Positions 1 through 10,195 of a stretch of 64,000 bases of DNA are shown in pieces. This DNA comes from Phorcus lineatus. Lineage: Eukaryota; Mollusca; Gastropoda; Trochida; Trochidae. The notes under the pieces were generated by a model, which did not search any database, was not told the DNA's origin, and saw only the letters and a program-made list of their open reading frames with translations. A program made the position numbers and the translations under genes. Each line of letters opens with the position of its first letter. The stretch's first letter is position 1. Where the stretch lies: the NCBI GenBank assembly GCA_921293015.1, contig OV121091.1, forward strand, positions 15,720,701 to 15,784,700, in the 5' to 3' direction.

Positions 1-159
1 ATAAGGCTGTTTTTAGATTTTCATGGAAAACCATTATTTATCATATATATGTCTTTTGGACATGAAAAGTTAAGATGTTTTGATTTTATATCACCAGATA
101 TGACATTTAGGTTCGTATCAAAGGTAGATAATATGTTATGAAAATCACGGAGCGGCTCC
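1..159 (+). mobile_element. Non-autonomous TTAA-type DNA transposon, copy A (cut by window edge)
   Basis: This 3' part matches 12859-13015 (copy B) closely and 26090-26191 (copy C) more distantly. All three end in the same terminal motif, CGGAG(T/C)GGCTC, followed by TTAA (here 160-163). The complete copy C shows that this motif is the right terminal inverted repeat. No coding sequence is seen. The left part lies outside the window. TTAA target sites are known for the piggyBac and Kolobok superfamilies; which one applies here cannot be decided. Confidence 0.7.
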
Positions 160-287
160 TTAATGAATCTAAAAAAGATTAAAATTAAACATACAAGGGT
201 GTGATGTTTGAGTTTAAGACAACGTCTCCCTTGGTGTATTACAACATATACTGTAACAACAAGACCACACGTTAACTTGACGTCCTC

Positions 288-607
288 CATACTGCTAAAT
301 CAGCGTATATGAATCCGCTCCTTCCTAATACCCTGATCTCTTTTGGGTCAAATACGCCGTATCGCTGAATCACATTCGTGACTTGGTTCGCCTGTTATTA
401 TTTCAGCCAATGAAATGCCGTTATGCAAGAAGCATGAAGCTACTAACTTAAACTCAACGGATTTTCCATCCGGGTTGTGCCGCTGTTGCTGATGAGTCGT
501 CTTATTGGCTGGTCAGATAGCTAGCGATACGAGGCCTTTGGCTTGAAAGAGGTCAGGGTATTAGGAAGGAGCGAGAGCTGATTCATATACGCTGATTAAG
601 CAGGATG
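288..607. mobile_element. Mutator-like MITE, copy 1
   Basis: The ends are inverted repeats of about 45 bases: the left end beginning CATACTGCTAAATCAGCG is mirrored by the right end ending ACGCTGATTAAGCAGGATG. The flanks carry a degenerate 9-base duplication (279-287 and 608-616, sharing CGTCCT at the same offset). A related copy sits in intron 4 at 3627-3916. A 9-base target duplication with long inverted ends is the Mutator (MULE) pattern. There is no transposase. It lies upstream of the first visible sulfatase exon, probably in an intron. Confidence 0.75.
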
Positions 608-989
608 TTCGTCCTTCCAGCTTTATATATCGTCAATCCGCGGCTCGTCGTATAACCAACCATTTCGTGGATAACACCAACTATACTCGTCATATAACCA
701 TTGATTATATTTTGTATAGTGGAAGCTTTCATGTCTGGACGCAATTTCTGAATTTTGATGTGTGCTTAGATGTAAATGAAACAATAATTTGCTTTATCAT
801 TGGTTAAGAGAGATCAGGGCCAACTATAATGAACGTATTTGTGTTTCATACTTTCAAGGTGAGTTATTATTTGCATATAACTCGACAAACAATGGCGTTC
901 ACAATTAAAATACGTCATACAGATTGGCACTAATCACTTATTCCATTTAAATATATACGTAATTTCTTTCATCATTCTGTTTTTCATAG
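608..989 (+). other. Intron (3' part) before the first visible sulfatase exon
   Basis: AT-rich, no coding potential seen. It ends in a pyrimidine-rich tract and AG at 988-989, directly before sulfatase coding sequence. I searched 1-989 for the N-terminal exon (signal peptide and the Asp-Asp-Leu-Gly motif) and did not find it, so that exon should lie left of the window. Confidence 0.6.
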
Positions 990-1149
990 GGGTACAACGA
1001 TGTCAGTTTCCATGGCTCGGACCAGATCCCAACCCCGAACATCGACTCTCTTGCCTACAGTGGCATCATCCTGAACAACTACTACGTGTCTCCGATCTGT
1101 ACACCCACTCGCAGCGCCATCATGACTGGCAGACACCCCATACATACAG
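990..1149 (+). CDS. Sulfatase exon with active-site cysteine signature
   Basis: Begins [11 protein letters not shown] and ends in ...MTGRHPIHT plus one base (phase 1). It contains [13 protein letters not shown], a perfect match to sulfatase signature 1. The Cys is the residue converted to formylglycine and the Arg stabilises it. Acceptor AG at 988-989, donor GT at 1150-1151. Confidence 0.95.
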
Positions 1150-4100
1150 GTAGTCAATAGTTTGCCTTTCCAGAGAATATCTCCACGACAGTCCTTTCGC
1201 GGATGATTTTAGACAGAGTTAGTCTGCGAGAAACTACCCTAAGGCATGCTGTGATGCTCAGATTAATTCTCAGATGGCAACTGCAAACTGTGAAAGAACA
1301 ATTTCAATTCAACCTTTTGCAACGTTTCGATTTGCGCCATTCAGTCTTAATGAAAATATCTTTTCCACGAATTATAGAAAAACCAAATTTAAAACAACCT
1401 TTGCTTTTAATGGTAACATGTGCCATGTAAATTTCTGCTTACCCTGACGTATGTTGTATACTGTATGCTGTTCCTGTTTCTTTGCCGCGTTATGGCGAAA
1501 GCTTCTATAAATGCTTTAAAAGCTAAAGGAAAGTCTACTAGTGTTTGCACTAAATCTGTCCACAATAACACAAAACATTTTGAAAGGAGATGTTATATTT
1601 TAATTGTTTTGAGACTTTTACACATTTTTCTGGCTTTTACATTGGAATTCAAACTCTTACTTCAAGGTTTTCACAATATCTATTTTTCTAATGTAGGTAT
1701 GCAGCACGATGTTTTGGCGGGAGACAGGCCTTATGGATTACCCCTCAACGAGACCCTCATGCCCGAGTACTTTCAGAAACTCGGTTATTCAAGTCACATC
1801 GTCGGCAAAGTAATATTCTTTACTAATAAGGAAACACTGTGCCAGTTTCATGAAATGATAATTTCTCCTCTGTAGGATCCGAAACCAAAGTGGCTTCGTG
1901 CTTATAGGCATTGCGAAGCAGATGACTGATATATGCAAATTATAAAAATTATAGAATATAAATTCTCTAGATATTTTCAAAGGAGAAAATTTGAAGAGGA
2001 TTAAAACACACATCGTCTTTAAAAATCACAAGAAACCTTTTATATTTAGACTTAAGTTTTCAATGGAGTATCTTTTAAAACGACTGAATTTGAGAGTTGA
2101 CATATATACAGTTGATATCCTATTTCAGTGGCATTTGGGCTTCTTTGCCAAAGAGTACACACCCACTTACAGAGGGTTCGAATCCCATTTTGGATACTGG
2201 CTTGGTTGTGAAGACTACTTTGATCACACGTCAGAAGCATGGCTTGTAAGTTTTCTTTCTTATTCTTGCCCATATGGACACAAATATGTCGGGTATTAAA
2301 GCTTTTATAATGTCATGGAAACCTTTTTTTCTAAAACTTACCCGAAGTCTGATTGGCTGACAGAACTACTTTTTATTCAGTCGTTAGTGAGTCTAGCATT
2401 TGCAATATATGGTGTTAATATTACATAGTCAACGAGATTTCAAAACAAACATCGTTTTTCATTTCGTATAAAATATAAAGAAACGTAAAGGGTTTATATG
2501 TGGTTTGTTTAACTACCTCGTTCATATAAAAATGTCTTGCTTAATATATGATCCATAAGCATTTTATGAATTGCTGGAACTCGTTCATTGAGTACAATGA
2601 TCGCGTTAACTTGTAACTCTCCCTAATAAAGGTATTATCCAAAAGTACCGTAAACATTCTTAGATCAGACTTGGGTAAGAAAATGAAAAACCTACTCCAA
2701 GCTTAATTGTGAATTATCACAATTATCCCCTCGGGACAGATAAACCGTAATTCCTCGCGTCTTGTTGAGTATTCTCATAATATATAAGGAGAGACATATA
2801 ACTATAAAGATAAAGAGACACAAAACAATTTGTGTATCTTTATCTTTATAGTTATATACAAAGTATCTGATATTATATTATTTATCTAATATCTATAATG
2901 CTGTACACTAAATATCTGTATTACCAATAATCATGTGTCGATTTTTCTTTGTATGCTGAATTTGTACGGAAAAAAAGTGAAAAGAAAAAACATCTTTTAT
3001 AGTTTATAATAACCAAATCTGCACTGGAGAGAAATATAAACTTAACATTTTAAGATTTATATTATGAATACAAAGAAAAGTTTTTAATAATTGTAAAATT
3101 TACACATCCTTATCTGTTTTTTTATTGACTGTACTGTTAATCTTGACATTCTCCTCATTACAATCAATCTCCTACGACGGTTATTCAGTTCATATTTCAA
3201 TAACCTCTTTAACAAGTGGACCATTTTCCTCTATTCTTTTAAAATCACCATGTAGTGTTAATGTGAAAAACATACAATATTCTATGATATATCTTTTATA
3301 ATCATTATCATATGAAATAATGTTTCAGGACCAGTGGGGACTTGACTTCCGGCGGAACATGGACCTGCTCGACAACTATACGGGTCTCTACTCAACTGAG
3401 CTCTTCACCGAGGAGGCGAAAAAAATCATCCACAGCCACAACCAATCGCAGGTAAGACACTTTGCTACATCAGCGTATATTTACCCCCGGTTTTTACAAT
3501 ACAATGATGTCTATCAATGCAAGTTGCGTTTATTGCTGACAAAGATTTCATGTCGTCATAAATAGAACAAGTCGATTCTATGTGCCATTGATGGAGGATG
3601 TAGGTCAGAGCGAAATGAATCTAGGTCATCCTGCTTCAACAGCGTAATTGAATCCGCTGATCGAGCTCCTTCCATAAACCCTGATCTATATTTGAGTCAA
3701 ATCCCTCGTAAGCTATCTAACCAGCCAATGAGACGACTCGCATCCAGCAACAGCGGCACAACCCGGATGAAAAATTCATTGGCTGAAACAACAACAGGTG
3801 AGCACAGCCACGAACATCAAGCCGCGCCAACCGTAAAAGGGATTTGGTTCGAAGGAGATCAGGATGTATGGAAGGAGCTCGATCAGCGGATTCAATTACG
3901 CTAATGCAGCAGGATGAATCTAGGTTTTGATAAAATAACATATGTCTACCTTGTTGTTATCATTTACACTATACCATATATCTACGTCAAGATGAACGGA
4001 ATCCTCGGTCACCAATGGCTGAATTTTCTTATGCTTGTCACATGTGCCGGGGCTTCAACTTATTAACAATCCTTAATCTTGTTATTAATCAAATAAACAG

Positions 4101-7100
4101 GAAACGTCCTGGCATGAAATGGTGGAAGCAAAGTCCTTAGAATTCAGCGTTTTAATCCTCCTTTTCAGGAACTTGAATGTAATTAGAATTTTAAAGCTAA
4201 ACATACCAACCGTTTAGCTGAAAAAAACCCTTAAGAATGATCTAAGAGCTGGAAGAACAAGCCAATAACCCCGCGGAGGTTCAAAGCGTGTTGAAGATGT
4301 TTGTTAGAGGCAATACCATTTGATATAGTAGTATTCCGAAAAAAACATGTATGATAGAATGCAGAAAATTGAACTTTTGTGATTGATGTGATGAGTAAAA
4401 ATTTTTTTTCTCTTCTTTGGGTTCAATTGCTATGTTCCAGCCTCTATTCCTCTATCTCTCATTCCAAGCACTTTACAATGGAAAGACACATGTATGATAC
4501 AGTGCAGAAAATTGAACTTTTGTGATCGATGTGATGAGTAAAATGTTTTTCTAATTATTGGGTTCAATTGCTATGTTCCAGCCTCTATTCCTCTATCTCC
4601 CATTCCAAGCAGTTCACAGTGGAAATTTGGACGCCTTCCCCCTTCAGGCACCGGAGAAATACACCAACCGTTTCCCTAACATACAAAACATCAACAGGAA
4701 ACTGTATGCAGGTATTTTGCTGTTGAAGTAACTAAGACTGCATACACAAATAATTGTTGAAAGAATTAAAGAGGAAGGGATTATTTTTTCACCAATTGTT
4801 TGGTTCCATGTTCTTTTTCTATCTTTATCATAATTTGACATGACATATTGCATAAAGTGTAGATTGTAGTTTAAATTTGCTTTCTCCCTGAACAAAAAAA
4901 GGTAAAGTACGATCGTCTTGAAATGAAATTATACGTGCACGTGTAATAAAAATCTTCAACGTTATGCGACGCGATGGAAGGTTTTTATATGCCAATGCTA
5001 TGTTCTCAATGTGCGCTTCATCATGTTACAGTGTAGTGAAGAAAAAAAGGCCCTTTTTCGGCCCTTCGTGCTTATTGGCTAAAGTCTCTGAGTTATAAAA
5101 TCTAGGGTAGGCGGTTGTAATTTTTGAAAAAACTTCAAACACCAATCGTGATGGCAACAGTCATTCGGTAGTGAATTTCTAAAAATTTAAGGTTCCCTAC
5201 AACTAAACTGTTCGAACATTTAAGAATTGTAATTACTTGTAAGACGAAACAATTTTTTAAGAGGGCGAATAAAAGGTTTAGAAATTACATTGTATTAATA
5301 TAGCCGAAAGATTTGTTGTTATATCCATTCTATGTAATTCACATGTACAACCCAGGGTAATATGGAATTGGCAGAATGAAGCAACTGCACACTAGCGGAC
5401 GATTAGATTCTTTTGGAGGTTTCATTACATGCAAATAACAAGTATCTTTGTGTTGTCTGTTGACCAGGTATGCTCTCTGCCCTGGATGACGGAGTTGGCG
5501 AAGTGGTGAAATCATTGACGGATACTGGAATGATGAGCAATACTATCCTTGTCTTCAGCACAGACAAAGGGGGACCATCTAATGGTTTTGATGGGAATGC
5601 TGCGAGTAATTATCCGCTGAGGTAATACTATTTTGAGAAATTTTGAGTCCCAGGTTAAAAATAACATGTTATATCAAAGGCTCGTTGTCTTCGGATGAGG
5701 TAGAGTTTGGGGTCCTTACAACGCAATGTATACCTGCCACATGGACTTGATAGTACAAAGATTAGTTAGATGGTTTGTGCAGTTTCTTTGCTTCACAGAA
5801 TGGGGTAAAATGATAATATTTAAAAGACAGTATATGATTTGAATAAATATTAGTTTGCACATGTTTCCCCAATTAACGTGGCAGCAAACTACAAACATTT
5901 CGATTGATGAAGTGTACATTTTGTTAACATATATAATTTTTTCTGCACGAGGAGGACAACCCTAAAAGGAACTACTAGCCTCCATGATGTAAATGAAAAA
6001 TCTCATTAAAATGGTGGTTTACACTTGTTCCTAGCTGAATTTCTAATCAGATCACATGACCACCCTCTATAGCCAATGAGCCCTAAGGATGACAATTGTG
6101 TTAGCATCATGTAACCGTTTAACGAGTCTGTGATAAGAGAAGTTAAAGGAGTCGGAAGGTCTCGGACAAAGTCACTGGAAGGGTGCTCAGATCAGAAACG
6201 CAGATATGTACGATCTTATTGGGATATTTAATACAGTCAGTTTAACTCATTGATGATACTAAACTAACATTTGTGAAGTCGCTGCCAACATTATGTCGTC
6301 ACAACTACATCATCATATGTGCAGCGACATTACACTAATTTAAAACTTCTAATATATATATAACACTGCAGTAACTTACACGAGAGTATAATACGATTTT
6401 ACATTTCATTCCAGAGGAGTGAAGGCTACTCTATGGGAAGGGGGAGTAAGGGGAGTCGGGTTTATACACAGTCCCTTCCTCCAGAAATCGGGGTACGTCG
6501 CTGAGCAGATGCTTCACATCACAGACTGGCTCCCTACTTTGTACTCGGCAGCAGGGGGAGACACTAAGGACCTCCTCAACCAAGATGGCTTCGACTCGTG
6601 GGCAATGCTCTCCAAAGATGGACCGGCTGTGAGAACTGAGATGCTTCATAACATTGATCCTGTTGGAAAATACGGCGGACTGAGGGTCGGGGAATATAAA
6701 CTCCTCACTGGAGATGTTGGCAAAGCTTGGGACGGATGGTACCCTCCTTACCAACTTCCGGAAGACACGGAACGTCTTCATGTGAATAACTACAAGAAAC
6801 ATCTTGATTCTTCCTGGACGAAATACGCAGCTTCAAGGCATATTCCTTCTAATATGGACTCACGGTTGAGTAAGGACAGAATTCCAAGACATTTTTATGG
6901 AACTCCAGTGACGATCGACTGTGGAGTAAAGCCAGAGAATGCCAGCACTAACTGTGACCCTGCGAAGAGTCCGTGTCTGTATCATATTCCATCGGATCCT
7001 TGTGAGTATCACAATATAGCTGATGCTAACCAAGACATTGTGATCCGACTGCTGACACGTTTACAGGAATACGCATATACTATGATACCACCCGGTAACA

Positions 7101-7168
7101 AACCTGATGATGAAAGAGGAAATCCGAAATATCATGGTAATGCTTGGGTACCCTGGGTGGAATTATGA
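990..7168 (+). CDS. ARSB: Arylsulfatase B-like sulfatase gene, seven exons, 5'-partial
   Basis: Family role: lysosomal or secreted enzymes that remove sulfate esters, in vertebrates the N-acetylgalactosamine 4-sulfate of dermatan and chondroitin sulfate. Exons are 990-1149, 1697-1809, 2129-2245, 3329-3451, 4582-4711, 5468-5621 and 6415-7168. All have GT/AG borders and join in frame to 516 residues plus stop. Seen: both sulfatase signatures ([11 protein letters not shown] with the formylglycine Cys; [11 protein letters not shown]), the active-site His of QAVHS, the Lys in [10 protein letters not shown], and the Cys-rich C-terminal domain ending near PWVEL. The start exon is missing. Human ARSB is about 530 residues, so roughly 40 N-terminal residues are outside the window. 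Odd points: the metal-binding DNGG motif reads DKGG, and exon 5 has a partial upstream duplicate. ARSI/ARSJ are close relatives, so the exact orthology is open. Confidence 0.93.
1697..1809 (+). CDS. Sulfatase exon with start of signature 2
   Basis: Reads [20 protein letters not shown] and on to GYSSHIVGK, ending exactly after the Lys codon. The following Trp-His is supplied by the next exon, completing sulfatase signature 2. The Lys and His are active-site residues in the family. Acceptor AG at 1695-1696, donor GT at 1810-1811. Confidence 0.95.
2129..2245 (+). CDS. Sulfatase exon WHLGFF to TSEAWL
   Basis: 39 codons, phase 0 at both ends. It carries the WHLGF continuation of signature 2 and the conserved [16 protein letters not shown] segment typical of ARSB-type enzymes. 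Acceptor TTTCAG before 2129; the donor GTAAGT at 2246 is near consensus. Confidence 0.95.
2796..2857. repeat. Near-perfect 29-bp hairpin in intron 3
   Basis: Arm 2796-2824 and arm 2829-2857 are reverse complements with one mismatch, separated by a four-base loop. The sequence is AT-rich but not a simple repeat. It lies in the intron between the third and fourth visible exons. It could be a recent inverted duplication or a transcribed hairpin; nothing else supports a microRNA. Confidence 0.8.
3329..3451 (+). CDS. Sulfatase exon [10 protein letters not shown] to HSHNQSQ
   Basis: 41 codons, phase 0 at both ends, with the conserved GLDFRRN and [10 protein letters not shown] segments of the ARSB family. 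Acceptor TTTCAG before 3329, donor GTAAGA at 3452. Confidence 0.95.
3627..3916. mobile_element. Mutator-like MITE, copy 2, with perfect 9-base target duplication
   Basis: Inverted ends of about 55 bases (CATCCTGCT at the left, AGCAGGATG at the right). It is flanked by the identical 9-mer AATCTAGGT at 3618-3626 and 3917-3925. It belongs to the same family as 288-607. It sits in intron 4 of the sulfatase gene. Two short reading frames inside, one per strand, are not considered genes. Confidence 0.87.
4345..4621 (+). repeat. Tandem duplication (about 142 bp) of intron end, acceptor and start of exon 5
   Basis: Unit 1 (about 4345-4480) and unit 2 (about 4488-4621) are highly similar and both carry the TTCCAG acceptor followed by PLFLYL coding sequence. 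The acceptors are 141 bases apart (4440 and 4581). In unit 1 the copied reading frame is [18 protein letters not shown] followed by TGA, so it is a decoy start of the exon with a premature stop. Unit 2 is the functional one, continuing into QAVHSGN and the rest of exon 5. Confidence 0.9.
4582..4711 (+). CDS. Sulfatase exon [13 protein letters not shown] to NRKLYA
   Basis: 43 codons plus one base. QAVHS holds the family's active-site His. PLQAPEKY and the Arg-x-x-Tyr-Ala segment are typical of ARSB enzymes. Acceptor AG at 4580-4581, donor GT at 4712. The start of this exon is duplicated just upstream. Confidence 0.95.
4712..6414 (+). other. Introns 5 and 6
   Basis: Apart from the exon at 5468-5621, this stretch holds no further coding segment, transposon ends or tandem repeats that I could recognise. 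Both introns have GT/AG borders. Confidence 0.6.
5468..5621 (+). CDS. Sulfatase exon with altered metal-binding motif (DKGG)
   Basis: Reads [17 protein letters not shown], then [16 protein letters not shown] and SNYPLR. In the family this region is FSTDNGG, where Asp and Asn bind the active-site calcium. Here the codons are GAC AAA, so Asn is replaced by Lys. The rest of the exon is conserved and the frame is open. Acceptor AG at 5466-5467, donor GT at 5622. Confidence 0.94.
6415..7168 (+). CDS. Terminal sulfatase exon, C-terminal domain and stop
   Basis: Completes the Arg codon split with the previous exon, then [55 protein letters not shown] and the Cys-rich end with [17 protein letters not shown] and [10 protein letters not shown]. 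These match the C-terminal subdomain of ARSB-type sulfatases. The sequence NAST is a possible N-glycosylation site. Stop TGA at 7166-7168. The open frame on the opposite strand (6431-6802) is a shadow. Confidence 0.95.
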
Positions 7169-7730
7169 GGAAAACCATTTATCTATATCAAATCTGACTG
7201 GAGCACCTGCAAACTGAACAATAGGAACACGGCCATGTAAGTGCGTGCATATATTCCATAATGGCATGTACATTTCATCGTGCTCGGGTGGAACGCAATT
7301 CTCGTGTTTACCAGGAACGTCGGTTCAAATACACGATTTGACTGAAGCACGTGCAAATTGAACAATAGGAACGTGAACATGTAAAAGCATGTACATATCC
7401 ATTATGGCATGTACAGTTCATCGTGTTATTGTGAAACGCATTCCTCGTGCTTTACCAGGAACGTCAGTTCAATGTTTACATATAAAATGCCTCTAGTGTC
7501 CCATTATCACCTTGTGCTGAATGACATTTATGCATAATAGTTTTGAACTTTTTAGAAAAAAATTCAAATGTTTGTTATCAACAATGTATATTATTTGCGC
7601 AAGATGTGTACAAAATTCCTGATGCAGTTAACAGGTTTCAAGTATTTGTGTCACTTGATAAAACTTCGTTGAAAAGATGAAGTTTTTGCGTAAAAAGTCA
7701 TAGTATGAAACCGGTGATAGTAAATTAAAA
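7169..7730 (+). other. Probable 3' UTR with a 144-bp tandem duplication
   Basis: Two similar units, about 7189-7329 and 7333-7473, are offset by 144 bases. Both contain GAACAATAGGAAC, GGCATGTACA and ACCAGGAACGTC. They follow the sulfatase stop directly. No AATAAA is seen nearby; an ATTAAA at 7724-7729 is the best polyadenylation candidate, with weak support. Confidence 0.6.
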
Positions 7731-8649
7731 ATCGTAAATGACGTTTTCATAACTTCTCATATTCGAAGCTGAAAGTGATCTATCACATTTGATGGAGGTT
7801 GAAAAAAATTTATATGAAACATTTAGAGTTGACAAAACTATTATTATTAACTTAAAGATCATTCAAAAATTGTTTTTGGAACACAAATACGTCTTTATAG
7901 TCGGTTTTTACTTTACAAGTACAGTCAAGCAACGACGAGATATTTCTAGACATAGACACGTGTGTAAAAAACAAGAACATCATGGAATAACGTTTTAATA
8001 TAGTTTGGAGATAACGATTCATACTATAAGATAAGAATTAATTTTTTGTAACTTAATCAAGTAAAAGTGAACACTGCCTCAATGCCCGATCGTTGACTAT
8101 AAATGTATCAAAATGTATCAATTTTATGTAATTGTAATTAAGTCATTGGTTATAAGTGTGACCTACCATTCTTTAAACGTTTTAACTTTATCTATGCATA
8201 TACCAAACTGAAAGAGGGATAAATAAGAATGAACTTTTCATCTGTTAAAGAGTTCAACTTCATCGATCGGCGCGTAGGTATCATTACATTTTATACGAAT
8301 GCCATTTCAGACATACTAGATACTCTTTAAAATATCCCCAAAGAGTCTTATCAACTCATATTTCGTGCGGTACCTCTGTGGCAAGTTGGTCATATTTCTC
8401 CCCTCTTTCAAAACCCTACAGCTGTTGAAATTTGCACCACTCTCCCTATTTTCATCCATGAAATATAGTATTACAATCACTCTGACTTCAGTTTAGTAAG
8501 ATGTATGTGTGCACCGCACAGCTGAACAAACTCCAATCTAACTCCAATGGTAGTATAACAGATGCTACGCAGATTTTGTATTAATGTTTCTGATGACACA
8601 ATCTATTTGTAACCAGTCAAGATTATTGTTTTCCAATCGATGATAAAAT
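7731..8649. other. AT-rich intergenic DNA
   Basis: No gene or element ends recognised. The segment 8570-8650 resembles 9223-9300 on the other side of the following element, so a short direct repeat flanks it. Confidence 0.5.
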
Positions 8650-9230
8650 TTACTCCTGTATCTTAGTTCAAATATCATGTAATTTAGGTTTGGTTTGAAC
8701 GTCAATAAAATAAGTTATGCATAACTGACAAAGGATCTCCCATTGTCAGTATGTAAATAAGCCATTCTTTAACTTATTTTTGGATTGTCTATTATCTCGT
8801 GCAAAAAATAGAATTTTGGGCATTGTTAAATAGACAGAAGGGGTCACATTTTTGAAATTTCGATTTCCTTAAATTTCGATTCAAATATTGCATTTCAACA
8901 AATTAACGAAATCATGTTGACTTAATGCAAACTTGTGTTTAAAGCTGTTTGTCACTTATAAAAGATTTTGTAGAGAAAAATAAAATTTACTGTTTTCGAA
9001 ATGTTGACCCCTGGCCTCTTCAGTGACCAGTCCTGCCAAAAACTATTACTGTCAAATGTTGGGTATGGCATACGATTGCGTTAAGGTGCAATGGATCTTC
9101 ACTTCTGTTTTGAAAATTAGAAATCATCATGTTTTTTTCCCGCGATGTTACGATGCCTCTAAGACATGCCAAATTACATGATATTTGCACCAGGATACGC
9201 TGGTATGTGAACAACATTTGGTATGCAGAT
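8650..9230. mobile_element. Tc1/mariner-type MITE, left end degraded
   Basis: The right end (TTACATGATATTTGCAC to GGTATGCAG, followed by TA-containing sequence at 9231) matches the right inverted end of the complete copy at 59101-59726. The left part (TTCAAATATCATGTAATTT, then AACGTCAATAAAATAA) matches the inverted end of the same family. The interior is shared with the 59 kb copy in reverse orientation. No transposase is present. Confidence 0.65.
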
Positions 9231-9300
9231 TACACAACTAAATTCAATTGTAACCAATCAGGATTATTGTTTATTTTTCTAAACGATAAGAAACTTTTAC

Positions 9301-10095
9301 CTTCTTGAGTGCATGTCCATTGGCAAATACATGAAGACAATTGAGGCGAAATTAATGAAGCTGCAGTAAAATGTACCGAAAACTCACATAAAGGATAAAT
9401 TTACTTGCAGAAACTATATCCTGTTCCGAAAGTCCGAAACAGATTTAGAATTGTTAATACATTAATACATATTTTCGATGCAAACGAATTGTATCTGCAT
9501 AAAATTATGGTAGTATTGCATGAATTAATCATAAAACACTTAAAATATTCAGCCAAGGAAGTTTGGTATTATAGTTGAAACGGATTTAAAATCTGCTCGC
9601 AACCCATGCAAACTGAATGATAAATCTGTTTATTTTCATGGCATAACAAATAATCTGCTTGAAGGAAATTAAGACAGAAATAAAATATTATTATAGAGGA
9701 TTGTGATTCGGGAAATGTTGATATTTATACTGAACAGCACGTTATTAAATAGTGTCGATATCCAATTGGTTAAATACATTGCTAAAAGTTGAGACTAACT
9801 AAATCTGAGGTTCCATGGGATTGTGACAGCAAGAAAAAAGAATAAAGTTTTAACAACAATCGCAGATTAAAAAACGTTCATCTGAAAATAAGGCGAGGTT
9901 ATCGAGTATAAGTTGCATGGTAATTATACAGTGAAGTACAAAGTTAAAAAGATTTGGCAACTAAGACGATTCAGGAAAAAAAGGGGGGAAAAGCAAGAAA
10001 ACCCAAATGGTGCGTAACGTTATAATGTTAATGGGGACGTGGTTAAATTAGACTCCGTAGACTGGAGTTCTACCCCGACCTCATACCAAAAGACA
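9301..10095. other. AT-rich intergenic DNA
   Basis: Nothing recognised apart from short AT-rich open frames without coding character. Confidence 0.5.
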
Positions 10096-10195
10096 TTAAA
10101 GCGAGACTGCGTCCACAATAGTTAACGACCCGGGCTAAATAGCCTGGCGTTTTCAGCCTGGATTGTGAACGATGTGCATGCAGTCTCGCTTTTAA
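10096..10195. repeat. Small foldback element (about 100 bp)
   Basis: The ends AAAGCGAGACTGC and GCAGTCTCGCTTTT are inverted copies. The inner arms also pair with mismatches around the GGGCTAAATAGCC centre. It is more GC-rich than its surroundings. Either a tiny MITE or a chance hairpin; no target duplication could be fixed. Confidence 0.5.

Noticed and set aside
1420-1875. 151-codon open frame on the plus strand
   Set aside because: Reads through an intron into the second sulfatase exon; only 1697-1809 is coding.
3692-3941. Open frames on both strands inside intron 4
   Set aside because: Both lie within the Mutator-type MITE, whose inverted ends and 9-base duplication explain the sequence.
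6431-6802. 123-codon open frame on the minus strand
   Set aside because: Antisense shadow of the terminal sulfatase exon; the plus-strand protein is clearly conserved.
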